Below the pieces are notes generated by a model, which saw only the letters and a list, made by a program, of their open reading frames with translations, had not been told where the DNA came from and did not search any database. Of a DNA stretch of 64,000 nucleotides, positions 32,222 through 42,994 are shown in pieces. The position numbers and the translations under genes are program-made. This DNA comes from Chionoecetes opilio (taxonomy: Eukaryota > Arthropoda > Malacostraca > Decapoda > Majidae): contig JACEEZ010022590.1 of assembly GCA_016584305.1 (NCBI GenBank), positions 302,056 to 366,055 on the forward strand, in the 5' to 3' direction. Position 1 is the stretch's first letter. Each line of letters begins with the position of its first letter.

Positions 32222-32995
32222 ATAGGTAAACCCTCTCTAATTCGAACCCATATGATTCGAACTTCGATATGCACCTGTTTTCAGTCCAGGTCAAATTTTC
32301 ACAATTTCCATAATCCAAACTGAGTTCAGAATCTGCACTTCCATGCGCACATTGTCAAGAGTTTTTTGTCATGATCTTCCACCTCCCGTGCATCCATTCG
32401 TCGCGCCTCCACATCACCTCTGACACATGACAGCCCTCAGCATGAAGACCAACTACTTACAATCCCCGTAGTGACACCTGCAGGCTGCGTTCAGTATGGT
32501 CACCCGCAGCTCTCTACTGAACGACACTGCAACGCTTCACAGTTTTACATTGCTACCAAGATAGCATGCCTGATTTATCTGTGGCGATTCTTTTGTCGCA
32601 CAAATAACTTGTTGTGACCTGTATTTTGCAGCAAAGTTATAGCATCAGGAAATTACAGGATATTAGGGGCAGAGGAAGAGGAGAAGACAGAGAGCTTTCG
32701 TTGCTCTTTATTTACATACCCTTCATTGTGGCGCAAACTGCAACTCAGTGGCGATTCACCTCTCAGGCTGTAGTGCAAGTGTACAGTATATGCATTCAAG
32801 ACTTCAGTAATCAGCCATGTTTTGGTGAGACAAGTCTGCAATCTGTTGCTGTTTTGCACAAAAATTGTTGTTTGTGGTTCAGGGAGTTCTTATTGATGTG
32901 GAGGGGCTAGAGGTAAAACCATGGATAATTCAGACTTTGGTAATTCGACCAGCTCTTCCCCCAATTAAGTTAAATTAGAGAGTGTTTACTGTATG
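32222..32995. mobile_element. Tigger/pogo-like MITE
   Basis: The left end GTAAACCCTCTCTAATTCGAA is matched by the complement at the right end (AATTAGAGAGTGTTTACTGTA). TA occurs at both edges. CAGTxxxxCCTCTCTAATTCG-type TIRs are typical of pogo/Tigger elements. The interior has no transposase. Confidence 0.7.
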
Positions 32996-33383
32996 CTGAT
33001 ATTGTGTATCTTTACAAAATATAGAATTTCAAAAATTTGAAAGAAATAAGTTATACGCTTGAAAAAAAGTGAGAGAGGAGACTTAGTTACTGTATTAAAC
33101 TATAAATGACATGGACAAGTTACAAAAGACCTGGTATTATGGAGAGTAAAAGAGGCTGATATTGAGAGGACACGAAAAAAATTTAACAATGGTTGATGTT
33201 TGAACAACACACCAAAAGTTTACTCTTCCACCCGTATAAAACATGATCGGAGGATTAGGGGAGAATACACTCCCAAATTATGCAATAATGTAAGAAAAAC
33301 TTGTAAATATAGATACGGAGACAGGACACGCGAAATTGTTCAGGCTTGATGCTACACTAGGGGAATCAAACCATAAACATTAC

Positions 33384-33466
33384 CTGCAAATACACGCACT
33401 CCTCTGTGACCTCTTCCGGCCTCTGTGACTGATCTCCTGGGCCAACCAAAATCCACTAAGGAATAC
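33384..33466 (-). CDS. CDC7-type kinase, DFG exon with probable 1-nt deletion
   Basis: Minus-strand exon between acceptor ACACACAG and donor GTAATG. Joined to the 2-nt overhang of the exon at 36893, it reads R-YSLVDFG, the magnesium-binding DFG motif of protein kinases. The next bases give WPRRS in the uninterrupted frame. Adding one base after GGT instead gives L-A-Q, the characteristic DFGLAQ of CDC7, followed by a basic segment ending CIC. A single missing base at about 33446 is the simplest explanation, either a real lesion or a sequencing error. Confidence 0.75.
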
Positions 33467-33599
33467 CTGTGTGTGGAAAATAAAGCTTAAATTTTTGTTT
33501 TTGTTTCAACATATGAGGCCGGCTAAGGCAAAAGACGATAAAAATATATAACAAAAAACCCACTAGCAGCCAGACACTATAAACAGAAGGTAATTGACT

Positions 33600-34030
33600 T
33601 CCATATGGAAGTGGATCAATTTAGTTTGGGAGGTATCTTGATACTCCTTTCTTGAAAGAAATTCAGTATTAGGAAGGTGGAAAATAAAACGGGAAGAATG
33701 TCTCAGAGTTTACCATTGAAGGATGAAAAAGTGAAGATGCAGGTTAGCTCTTGCACTAGTTAAATGGACCGAATAGGATGGAAATAAATAGAAAGTCTTG
33801 TGCAAAAAATCCACAGGAAGTGGCAGGCATGCAATTAGCAACTTCAGAAGAGCAGTGAGCATGAAAATATGTAGAAGACAGCAAGAAAAGCAATATTGCA
33901 GTGGTAATTGAGAAATATAAAAAAACATGCAAGTTATAGGAAGGGAGTTGATGAAACGAAAAGCTATTGTTTGTGTGGAATTCATCCATGGCCTGATCAC
34001 TCGCTGGACATACGATCTCCACCTGTATTC
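33600..34030 (-). mobile_element. Jockey-like LINE, RT C-terminal fragment
   Basis: The minus strand carries AFRFINSLPIT, then CCLLHIFMLTALLKLLIACL and a degraded SLPVSIF terminus. These match in order the minus-strand LINE near 52.5-52.8 kb. Confidence 0.65.
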
Positions 34031-34036
34031 ATCTAG

Positions 34037-34130
34037 TTTTTGGGCGGCGGTGGCCGAGTGGCTAGCATCTGGGAGTGGTGAGCTCGAGGTCTCAAGTTCA
34101 CATCAGTGTGTGTGTATATGACAATAGTAT
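34037..34130 (+). mobile_element. tRNA-like head, possible SINE
   Basis: GGCGGTGGCCGAGTGG followed at the expected distance by GGTCTCAAGTTCACATC resembles the A and B boxes of a Leu/Ser-type tRNA, but the cloverleaf does not close well. More likely a SINE head than a tRNA gene. Confidence 0.4.
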
Positions 34131-34286
34131 CTGTAGCAGGGGCAATATCTGTTCACAAACCTGTATCGGAACAGGTGACACATCCTGCCAAAACACTGTA
34201 GCACTGTTTTACCATAACTGTCCCCAGTGACTTGCGGAACCAGGGCAGTTGGGCAAGTGCATATATAACTGAAGTTCGACATTCCT

Positions 34287-35458
34287 ACTAGCAAACAGAT
34301 GAACGCCGACGTGATTTTCGACAGGGGATGCTTGCAGCCTATGTTGATCTCAAGAAGGCGTCTGACTCAGTGCATCGTGAGTCACTTTGGGATCTTCTGC
34401 GACTTCGAGGGATTCCTGCAAGGACTATTAGTTTGATAACTGGTCTGTATTCTGGGACTGAGAGTGCTGTGAAGTGTGGGGCAGGTGTATCCAGTTTCTT
34501 TCCTGTGAATACAGGAGTGAGGCAAGGGTGCGTCCTTGCCCCATCACTTTTCAACGCTTGTATGGACTGGGTATTGGACAAGGTTGTAGATCAAAGTGAT
34601 TGTGGAGCATCCGTCGGCAACACCAAGATCACTGATCTTGTTTTTGCCGATGATGCAGTAATCTTTGCTGAGTCGCTGGAGGTCCTGGTGATGGCTCTCG
34701 AGGCGCTGCACGAGGAGGCAAAGCCTTTGGGACTTGAGGTCTCCTGGCTCAAGACCAAGGTCCAGGTGTTTGGAGACTTACTAGATGAAGCAGTACAGTC
34801 TGTTCATGCGTGTGGCGAGAACATTGAGATCCTGGAAAGTTTTACATACCTTGGTAGCGCAGTCCATAATGACGGCGGGTCACGTCAAGAAGTCTTACGG
34901 CGGATTGGCATAGCCCACGGTGTTATGGACTCGCTCAGCGGGAGTATTTGGCGTTGTCGGTACCTGTGCAGAAGGACAAAGATCCGGATCTTCAAGTCGC
35001 TTGTGATCCCTGTCTTACTCTATGGTAGTGAGACATGGACACTAAATAGTGACTTGAAGAGACGAATCAATGCCTTTGGTAATAAGTGTCTTCGCAGAAT
35101 CATGGGGTATCGCTGGGATGATTACGTGTCAAATCAGCGATTGCACCGTGAGACTGAATCGAGGTCTATTACCTGCATAGTCCGTTAGCGCCAACTTCGG
35201 CTATATGGGCATGTGGCACGCTACCCTGAAACCAACCCTTCTCATCGGATTGTATCTGTAAGAGACAATCCGGCGTGGAGGAGGCCAAGGGGGCACCCAC
35301 AAGGCTCGTGGCTGGGGCAAGTTGATGTTTCTTGTCGAGAGCTGCTTGGTATGGGAAAGGAGCCTGCATGGGAACTCGCGCGTGGTGACCCCCGGGAGTG
35401 GCGTCGTAGGGTGGGCGAGGCGACGCGCCCCCCGGCGTATGCCTCCAATGATTGGTGA
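34287..35458 (+). pseudogene. RTE-clade LINE reverse transcriptase, one in-frame stop
   Basis: The ORF enters at the RT with RQGMLAAYVDLKKASDSVHR and shows VNTGVRQGCVLAPSLFNACM, then the catalytic FADD box (DLVFADDAVIFAES). FTYLGS and LLYGSETWTL follow, the standard RTE order. A single TAG at 35186-35188 interrupts it. The same frame resumes with RQLRLYGHVARYPE and runs to the TGA at 35458 (ending YASNDW). The endonuclease is missing, so this is a 5'-truncated copy of only moderate age. It lies in an intron of the CDC7-type gene in the opposite orientation. Confidence 0.92.
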
Positions 35459-36009
35459 TTGAAACAGATGGTATTACAAGATAAAAGAAAAAATATACAC
35501 AGGTAGAAAGAAAAACAGATAAACAGAAATATGGAAGACAATTACTTGAGAAAATCAATGCACACATATACTGATAAATACATAATTTGAGAAAAAATGT
35601 ATACATGTAATAGATGGAATGATATAAAAAAGTATATAACAGCAGAAGGATAAAGTTAGTGAGGAAATTTATGAAATTTTTAACAAGATATTCCTGTTAT
35701 AACGAAAATATATTCAAAAGTATAAAGGAAGCAGAGCTGGAGAAGATGTGTGTGGGTGGATCTGGAAGAAGTAGAGAAAGGGAGACTTGTTTGTGGAATT
35801 AAGAGGTGTAACATAAAATTAGGGAGAAAAGAATCTCATTCAAACAGTGGCAATGATCAAGATGCGAGGTGGATAAAAGAATGAATAGAGATAAGACAAA
35901 TGAAGCTCAGAGGCAAGTGGCAATAGCAAAGAAACAAGTACTATAAGAGAAGTAGAGTCAGAACTTGACCACAGCAGAAGGAAGGCAGAAGATGTTCAGA
36001 GTAGCGAAG
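35459..36009. other. Unassigned AT/purine-rich intronic DNA
   Basis: No ORF or repeat boundary that I can support. Confidence 0.35.
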
Positions 36010-36011
36010 TA

Positions 36012-36281
36012 CAGTGGTCCCTAGCGTTTGGCGAGTTTCAGCTTGGCGAAACACAGTATTGGCGATAGGTTGGATATGGTACCAGAATCCGAATTTGGCG
36101 GCAAATGTCACTTTGAGCAAAAAACAGCGCAGTCATCAAGACGGCTGCCGGGAAGATAACAAGCACCGTCAAAGACTAAAGGATAATTTTCCCATTGAAA
36201 GTACTATTCGCGTTTGGCAAAATTCACTTTTAGCGATGGTTTGGCAAGACTAATTAAATCGCCAAACGTGAGGGACCACTG
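36012..36281. mobile_element. Tigger-like MITE, 270 bp
   Basis: Ends CAGTGGTCCCTAGCGTTTGG and GCCAAACGTGAGGGACCACTG are inverted matches with one small gap. TA flanks both sides (36010-36011, 36282-36283). It abuts the truncated start of a CR1-like LINE. Confidence 0.93.
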
Positions 36282-36283
36282 TA

Positions 36284-36855
36284 TAACCTCCTAAGGAATA
36301 TAAGAATGGCGTTTGCTTATTTGGATGAGATGATGAAAAAGCTGATTGTATCAATGATTTGACCGAGATTGGAATGCGCAGCTGTGGTTTGGTCACCGCA
36401 TAGAAAGAAAAATTAAAAAAAGATTGAAAGGAATACGAGGGCAGCAACGAAGATGGTCCCAAGTTTGAAAGATTTATCATATAAAGAAAGATTGTCAAAA
36501 TTATATCTTCCAATCCTGGAGAAAAAAAGGGAAAGAGGTGATCTGATTGATGTGTTCAGGGTTTCCAAGGGACTGGAAAATTATGAGAGAGATTATATGT
36601 TTTTGTGGGATGAGTGAGATACGAGAGGTCTTGGGAAGAATTTGAAGAGGACCACATGCAAAAAATATATCAAAAAGTATAGCTTCCCATACAGATCCAT
36701 TGAACTGTGAAATACCCTGGATATGAAGGTGGTACATGCCATGAATATTCACGACTTCAAAGCAAAGCAAGATAATCGTAGTTTTGGAGACGGGACAGTA
36801 CAAGCATAACTCTTTTCTTGTATGTTACAACAAGATAAATATAACTAGGTAAATA
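36284..36855 (+). mobile_element. CR1-like LINE 3' fragment (plus strand)
   Basis: Begins with the segment matching RNIRMAFAYLDE and ends with a GGAGACGGGACAGTACAAGC region and TAACTAGGTAAATAC tail. This is the same family as the minus-strand LINE at 3691-8540. Multiple stops and shifts. Confidence 0.85.
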
Positions 36856-36892
36856 CACGCAAAGCTAGAAAAATGTAATAACAGATTATTAC

Positions 36893-37035
36893 CTGAGATG
36901 ACGACGGTTATAAAGAAAGTTGGCAGGTTTGACATCCCTGTGGATCACTTTAAAGCTGTGCACCCGCCGCAGAGCATGCAGAAGGTTGACAAGGTAGTCC
37001 CACAGCTCGTGAGTCTCCATTACATCAACATACTC
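36893..37035 (-). CDS. CDC7: CDC7-type cell-cycle kinase, catalytic-loop exon
   Basis: A 143-nt minus-strand exon, acceptor CATGTACAG and donor GTAATA, open throughout. It encodes EYVDVMETHELWDYLVNLLH followed by RRVHSFKVIHRDVKPANFLY and NRRHL. HRDVKPxNFLYNRR is the catalytic loop of CDC7, the DBF4-dependent nuclear kinase that phosphorylates MCM helicase subunits to fire replication origins. HRD contains the catalytic Asp. The exon ends in phase 2 and splices in register to the YSLVDFG exon about 3.4 kb away. N-lobe exons should lie at higher coordinates but were not found before the MULE near 40 kb. The intron holds RTE, CR1-like and Tigger-like insertions. Confidence 0.9.
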
Positions 37036-37104
37036 CTGTACATGAAGAGAACCTAAGGTCAATGTGTATTCTTCCATGGGAAACCAAACACAACAATAAC
37101 AAAA

Positions 37105-37240
37105 AAGATTACACCAAGATTGGAGAACTGTTTTATTGCAGCAACTGTGTGGTCACCTCATAAAAAGAAACTATATAAATGAAAAGAATACAAAGAGCAG
37201 CGATGAAAATGGTCACTAGTTTTGCAATTGAATCATATAT
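37105..37240 (+). mobile_element. CR1-like LINE fragment
   Basis: A short block matching the PRLEYAAVIWSPHKKK to RAATKM portion of the same family, for example TGTGTGGTCACCTCATAAAA. Confidence 0.7.
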
Positions 37241-37458
37241 AGTCCAGCAGCCAGGGGGGGGAACCTTGGAATTTGTGGTGCATAATTGTTCTCTGCGGAT
37301 TTTGATCACTGAGTGCCATTAATAAGAATCCGTCGGGTGCAATTATGGCACCCTTGAGCATTTTGAGAAATTAAAGATGGCGGCCAATATGCATAATACA
37401 CCAACGTAGTAATGGTCCTTACACTCCTCCTGCTTCTCCTATGGGTCATGGGAGCAGG

Positions 37459-38374
37459 ATGATACGACGTAAACCTCAGGAGTTTGACGGACGAGTGTCG
37501 CTGGAGGCCCACTTTGAGATGCTGGCCTAAGCTCAGGGATGGGACCAGCAGGAGAGGGCCGTGCAGCTGGTGTCGCGCCTAAAGGGACCAGCGGTGGAGG
37601 TGTTGAGCCAGCTGAACCCCGCTCAACGCACCTCCTACGCCAGCGTGGTGTGCGTGCTGGAGAGGCACTACGGGCATCAACACCAAGCAGAGGTGTTCCG
37701 GGCCAGGTTCCGGGCCAAAGTTAGAACCCGGGGAGAGACGCTGCAGCAGCTGGCCCAGGACTTAGAAGACCTAGTGGGTAAGGTGTACCCAAGAGCCTCC
37801 GAGGAGCTGACAGTAGTGCTGCTGAGGGACCAGTTCGTGGATGCACTGGAGGACGCTCAGCTAAAAATCTACGTAAAGCAGGCGCACGTGGGTGACCTGC
37901 AGGAGGTCCTGGCCCGCGCACTTGAGTTTGAGTCCTTCGTCAAGATTAGCTATGGGAGGCCCAGAGTGGACGCGGAAAGGGAGCTGCGTGTTCGGCAAGG
38001 TCAAGTTAAGGACCGGCCCAAGAGGACCAGCGCGAGGCAGTTCCTCGGAGAGTGCTGGAAGTGCCACCAACCAGGACACAAGAGGGAAGACTGCCACGGG
38101 TCCCCAGCCTCCCCACAGTCCCGATCTGCAGAGCGAGTGGGGCAGTATGTGTAGCTACCAGCCTTGCTGCTGGGGATGTGGCGAGATGGGCCACCTCTCC
38201 CAGTCTTGTCCCGAGAAAGCGTTGGGAGGCAAGACAGTGGAAACGGGAAATGGCAGCTGGATGGAGAAGAAGGGCCGCATCCAGCCGGTCCCATCTAGGC
38301 CAGAACTACAGCTGACGACAGTGGACTGCTCGACTTCTCCAGTCTCGTTACTTAAATCAGCAAGCCATACTTAA
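37459..38374 (+). pseudogene. Ty3/Gypsy-type gag relic with two zinc knuckles
   Basis: Encodes a capsid-like helical region (WDQQERAVQLVSRLKGPAVE, then LERHYGHQHQAEVFRARFRA and LREQFV-like DQFVDALEDAQLKIYV), followed by a basic linker. The CCHC knuckle CWKCHQPGHKREDC comes next, and a second, CWGCGEMGHLSQSC, sits in the +1 frame. A TAA at 37528-37530 interrupts the N-terminal part, and a shift lies between the knuckles (about 38110-38150). No protease, RT or LTRs are nearby, so only gag is left. Gag capsid genes are sometimes domesticated, but the stop argues against that here. Confidence 0.8.
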
Positions 38375-38579
38375 ATCCGCTCGACCTGCTTGCAATTACT
38401 ACCATATTGATGTATATACCTCTGGGCGTTAAACCTTATCTGCCTATTAGGAGGGCATCACTTGGCAATCACCCCTACACGTTAGAGACCTGTATCTTAC
38501 ATGGGTAGATCCCGTTACCTGTACAAATAAAAAGCTTAGAAAAGGGTAACAAAACAGGGGTGGGGGATGGTGATGGAAA

Positions 38580-39508
38580 AGTTTGATTTACATCAACGAC
38601 TTGGATAGTGGGATTAGCAGTGATATCAGCAAGTTTGCTGATGATACTAAGGTAGGTAGGATTATTGGATCACAGTCTGATGTAAACATATTGCAGGGAG
38701 ACTTAGATAAACTTAACGAGTGGGCAGTCAGATGGCAGATGGAATTTAATATTGATAAATGCAGCGTTATGAATGTTGGTAGAAAAAACCCTGGTAATAG
38801 ATACACCATAAGCAATGTATCGCTGAAAAAGATCTTGGAGTGAGGGTGAGCCCAGACCTCCGACCTAGAAAACAATGTATTGAGGCCAGAAATAGAGCTA
38901 ATAGAGTATTAGGATTCATTATCAGAAGTGTTAAAAGTAGAAGTGCGTAAGTTATTCTAAAGCTTTATCTGGCTCTAGTCAGGCCTCACCTAGACTATGC
39001 GGTTCAGGTTTGGTCTCCATATTACAGGATGGATATAGCCTTGTTAGAAACAGTGCAGAGAAGGATGATCAAAATGATACAAGGGATGCGTAACTTTAGT
39101 TATGAGAAGAGATTGAAGGTATTCAAATTACACTCATTCGAGAGACGCAGAGTAAGGGGCGATCTGATAGAAGTTTTTAAGTGGATAAAGGGATTTAATA
39201 AAGGAGAGGTAAGAAAAGATCTTACGGCTTTTAACCAAGGTAGAACAAGAAGTAACGGATTCAAGCTGGAAAAGCGTAGATTTAGAAAGGAAATAGGGAA
39301 AAACTGGTTCACAAATAGGGTGGCGAATGAATGGAATGGTCTCAGTAGACAGGTAGTTAGTGCTGAGTCATTAGGGAGCTTTAAAGAGGGGCTGGATAGG
39401 TTCATGGATTGGGATGAAAGGTGGATGTAGGTAGTGTTAGGTGACAGGAACTACCACGTGTAGGCCTCGCGGCCTCTTGTAGCTTCCTTATTTTCTTATG
39501 TTCTTATG
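38580..39508 (+). mobile_element. CR1/L2-like LINE 3' region
   Basis: Starts at INDLDSGISSDISKFADDTK, carrying the RT catalytic FADD. It continues through EWAVRWQMEFNIDKCSVMNV (shift at about 38840), then RRVRGDLIEVFKWIKGF and VANEWNGLSRQVV. It ends with TTCTTATGTTCTTATGT. The copy is 5' truncated. The 16429-16690 fragment is an inverted relative of its 3' end. Confidence 0.88.
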
Positions 39509-39639
39509 TAAGGGGGGGAAACGGAGAAGGGGGGTTGTAATAAAGATGGGGGTGTTGGTTTGGGTGGGGAAACGGGGGGGAGGGGAGTTGGGGATGTAGA
39601 AGGCGTTGTTGTTGTTGGGGATGTTAGTGGTTAAAAGGG

Positions 39640-39815
39640 AGGGTGGGGGTGTCACCATGTGGTGAGGGAGTCGAGGGGGGGTCACCGCGTGGTGAGGGAG
39701 TAGGGGGGTAGGGAGTCGAGGGGGGGTGTCACCTCGTGGGAGGGAGTAGGGGGGTAGGGAGTCGAGAGGGGGGTGTCACCACGTGGTGAGGGACTAGGGG
39801 GGTAGGGAGTCAGGG
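39640..39815. repeat. G-rich minisatellite, about 50-60-bp unit
   Basis: About three copies of a unit including GTGTCACCACGTGGTGAGGG and GGGGGGTAGGGAGTCGAGG. The MULE at 39817 is inserted at its right edge. Confidence 0.88.
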
Positions 39816-39816
39816 G

Positions 39817-41846
39817 GGGCGTATATCAAAAGCGCGAATTCGAAAAAGTGACCGCGTTCGAACCTCACCTATAAACCACTATCAAATGCGCGGCAAGGTT
39901 AATCCCGTTCACTCGCTATGTCATTAAGTATCATTCGGTGTGTCATAATGCTTCACACGGTGTTTACCGAGACCACCGCGAGTGTCTGTCTCGGTGGTCT
40001 CGTTGGTTGTTGGAGTTCACAGTTGTTCACAGTTGTTCACAGTGTGTTCACAGTTGTTGGAGCCCACGGTGCCCAGTCAGTCCGGTGCTTCCATCCTGTG
40101 TTGTCATAATTTTCCGCTATGGAGTTTACGATTTCCCGGACCAACAAAGGCAAGAAGTGTTTGATGCTCGATGGATATATATACAGAGTGGACAGTACAT
40201 TGATGGATGGATATCTTTCTTGGAGATGTACCAACAAGAAATGTAAAGGTAGACTTAAAACAGACAGCACAATGACTGCCATTGTTCCGGTACAATTGGA
40301 ACATAACCATGGCAAGGATGAAAGAAAACTTGAAAGACAGCAACTACGTGCACAAGTGAAACGGAAGGCGACTGATGACATGACGGCAAGACCTTCTAAA
40401 CTCATTAGAACGGAACTGCATACATTTTCTGATAATGTGCTAGAATCTGGTGATCTAAGATCTATAGCACAATCATTATACCGAGAAAGACGGAAAGTGT
40501 ATCCTCTATTGCCTAAAACTCGTGAGGAAGTACATCATGCTCTAAATTCTATGACTACTACTACGACCAAAGGTGAAGATTTTATCCTTGAAAATAATCC
40601 AGAATCTGGTATGGTTATCATTTCATGTACAACTAATCTTGCATTTCTGGCGAACACTGCTGAGGAGAACTTCGTTGATGGGACTTTCAAGAGTTGTCCA
40701 AAGTTCTTCTATCAACTATACACCATACATGGATTATGTAATGGGCATTATATTCCATTAGTGTATGCCCTCTTGCCAGGTCAATCTGAGGAGATTTATA
40801 GAAATCTGTGGAAGTGTTTAATTGACATTTGTTCCGCAAGGAATATGTAACTGGAAGCCTCAGTGATACATGCAGATTTTGAATTTGCCATGCTCACTGT
40901 TCTGAGAGATATATTTCCAACCGCAGTCATCAAATGTTGCAGATTTCATTTAGAGCAGGCATGGTGGCGAAAAATTAAAAACCTGGGCCTAAGTAGGGAT
41001 TACAAGGACACCAACAGTGACATAGGCCAGTGGCTGAAATTATCATTTGGTCTTAATTTCATTGGCCCAACAGATGTAGAAGATTGCTTCGTCGAGGAAT
41101 TAATGACAGACGCACCTCAGGATGAGAGATGTACTCGCCTTGCGGACTATCTGGTTGATAATGATGTAACAGCAGAATCAAGATATCCTCCAGTGCTTTG
41201 GGCTGAAGTCCCCTCAAATACAAAGCGTACCAACAATTCTGCCGAATCTTTTCATGCTCATTTCAATGAGCAATTTTATACATCCCATCCATCTATATTT
41301 GTGTTCATGGATGTACTAGGAAAGCTCCAGACTGCTACTTATATTAAGATCAGGAGTATCGGTAAACCAGCAACTACGCGGAAAGTTGAACGAGACAGGA
41401 CAGAGTATGCCATGGCACAATGCAACAAATTTATTTCTGGGGAAATAAACAGACACAATTATATGAAGTGTTTAGGTAACCGATTCACAGCAAGAACAAA
41501 CATGTAACTTTGAGTTTTTTAACGCAATAAATAAAGGACTATTTAAACTATTTTTATGGAAGAGAGGAGTGAAAAACGCGATGAATAAAGAACGAAAAAC
41601 AATATCCTGCTTCAAAATCCTGCTTCCACCTCCCCGTGGTAGGCAGGGGGCAACAGATGATAACGTCTGGCTAACGGAAGAGGTGAACGATCATTAAGAA
41701 CTGCCTAACAATCGGACTTTCAAGTGAGTGAAAAAACGCGCAATTGATACCAAATTCAGCCGCGCTTTTGATAGAAATATATCCGCGCTTTCAATGATGA
41801 CCCGCCGCGCTTTTGATATGCCAATCCGCGCTTTCGTAAAACGCCG
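39817..41846 (+). mobile_element. MULE (Mutator-like) transposon with TIRs and 8-bp duplication
   Basis: GTCAGGGG occurs at 39809-39816 and 41847-41854, directly outside the ends. The left end GGGCGTATATCAAAAGCGCG and the complement of the right end (CGGCGTTTTACGAAAGCGCG) match at most positions. Subterminal AAAAGCGCG words repeat. An 8-9-bp duplication is diagnostic of Mutator-like elements and agrees with the transposase inside. Confidence 0.88.
40119..41507 (+). pseudogene. FLYWCH-MULE transposase, single in-frame stop
   Basis: 463 codons in one continuous frame, broken only by TAA at 40848-40850. The N-terminus has a FLYWCH/WRKY-like zinc module (WRCTNKKCKGRL ... LEHNHGKD, residues about 35-68). 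The MULE domain follows: first Asp in FVDGTFKSCPKFFYQ, second in HADFEFAMLTVLRDIF with CRFHLEQAWWRKI, and Glu in TNNSAESFHAHFNE. The enzyme would cut and paste the element via its TIRs. One stop in an otherwise clean frame implies a recent copy. Confidence 0.93.
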
Positions 41847-41854
41847 GTCAGGGG

Positions 41855-42366
41855 AGGATGGAGGTGAATGAGAAAGAGGGGAGAAGGCGGAAGGGGGTGC
41901 AAAAAAGAGGGGGAAGGTAGGGTTGAAGGCGCGCGTAACGTTTTTTTATCGTCACGATAGACATACGACGATCACGATAGTGTCACGAAGCTGCTACATA
42001 AATAACGATAGCGTCACGATAGACTTACGATAGCGCTGCGTTGGGTACAAAAATCGGGGAGCTACCCGAATATTTAGTGCACGCACTAACTTTTCGTGGC
42101 CTTGGCCGAGCGCGTCACGAGCGTCACGATCAGTCACGATGGACCCATAACCAGGACCATGACGGCGCTGCTCATTGCATTGTTGGCGCGTTCGTGGTTC
42201 CATTATGGAATGTGTGAAGGGGGTTTGACGGCGTTGCGCATTGCATTGTTGGCGCGTTCGTGGTTCGATTATGGAATGTGTGAAGGGGGCTTTAGAGCGG
42301 GGACAGGAGCACATTAATAAAACATCAGTGTTTCCTGTACCCTGCATTTACTCTGCCTTGCTAATG
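41855..42366. repeat. TCACGATAG words and a 73-bp tandem duplication
   Basis: About 41950-42040 has repeated TCACGATAG/TACGATAG words. From about 42160 to 42296 two copies of a roughly 73-bp unit (CATTGCATTGTTGGCGCGTT, then ATTATGGAATGTGTGAAGGG) lie in tandem. No gene. Confidence 0.8.
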
Positions 42367-42994
42367 GCGGCGTCACACTAGCACTTTTTCCGTCTAGTTA
42401 GACGATCTCCGTTGGTTTTTTCTCGCTCTGACTATTTAGTCCGTCTGAATCAGTCAGTCTGAGTCAGACGATCGTGATCGTCTTCATATGGAAAGTTGAA
42501 GACAACTTTCATAGTCAAATCAAAATCCATAGTGATTACTTTAAAGATATTCGATATAAATCAGGATTTTTTTGCAAAATATAATTCAATACATTTGAAA
42601 GTATGAAAAATATTCAAGTGACTATTGCACATGTAGATACATTTAAAAGCCAGTTTTATAGAACAGGCAACAGTCTCTCGCATGACTCGATTGTTGTGTA
42701 TATTTTTCAAGACACACTCAAAAATCGTTTCTCACTCTTCAAGACTTCAACTTGTAATTATAGACGAAATGCTGTGGACACGTAGTTCAGAAGAATTTTT
42801 CATAAATAAGGAGCGGGAGTGACCTCACGCCCCGCCCACCTGTGACCTGACTGTTGCTGCGGCTCCAGCGGCGGGCTGATGCCCGCTCATCTATTACTGT
42901 TTTTATGTATATATGTGTATGTACTTTAACTTGTTTGGCGCGTCTACGATTGATAATACACATAAGTAAGTGTATACCAGCGATAGCCTGCCCT

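Noticed and set aside
33710..34022. Overlapping hydrophobic minus-strand frames as a membrane protein
   Set aside because: They are shifted frames of a LINE reverse-transcriptase C-terminus.
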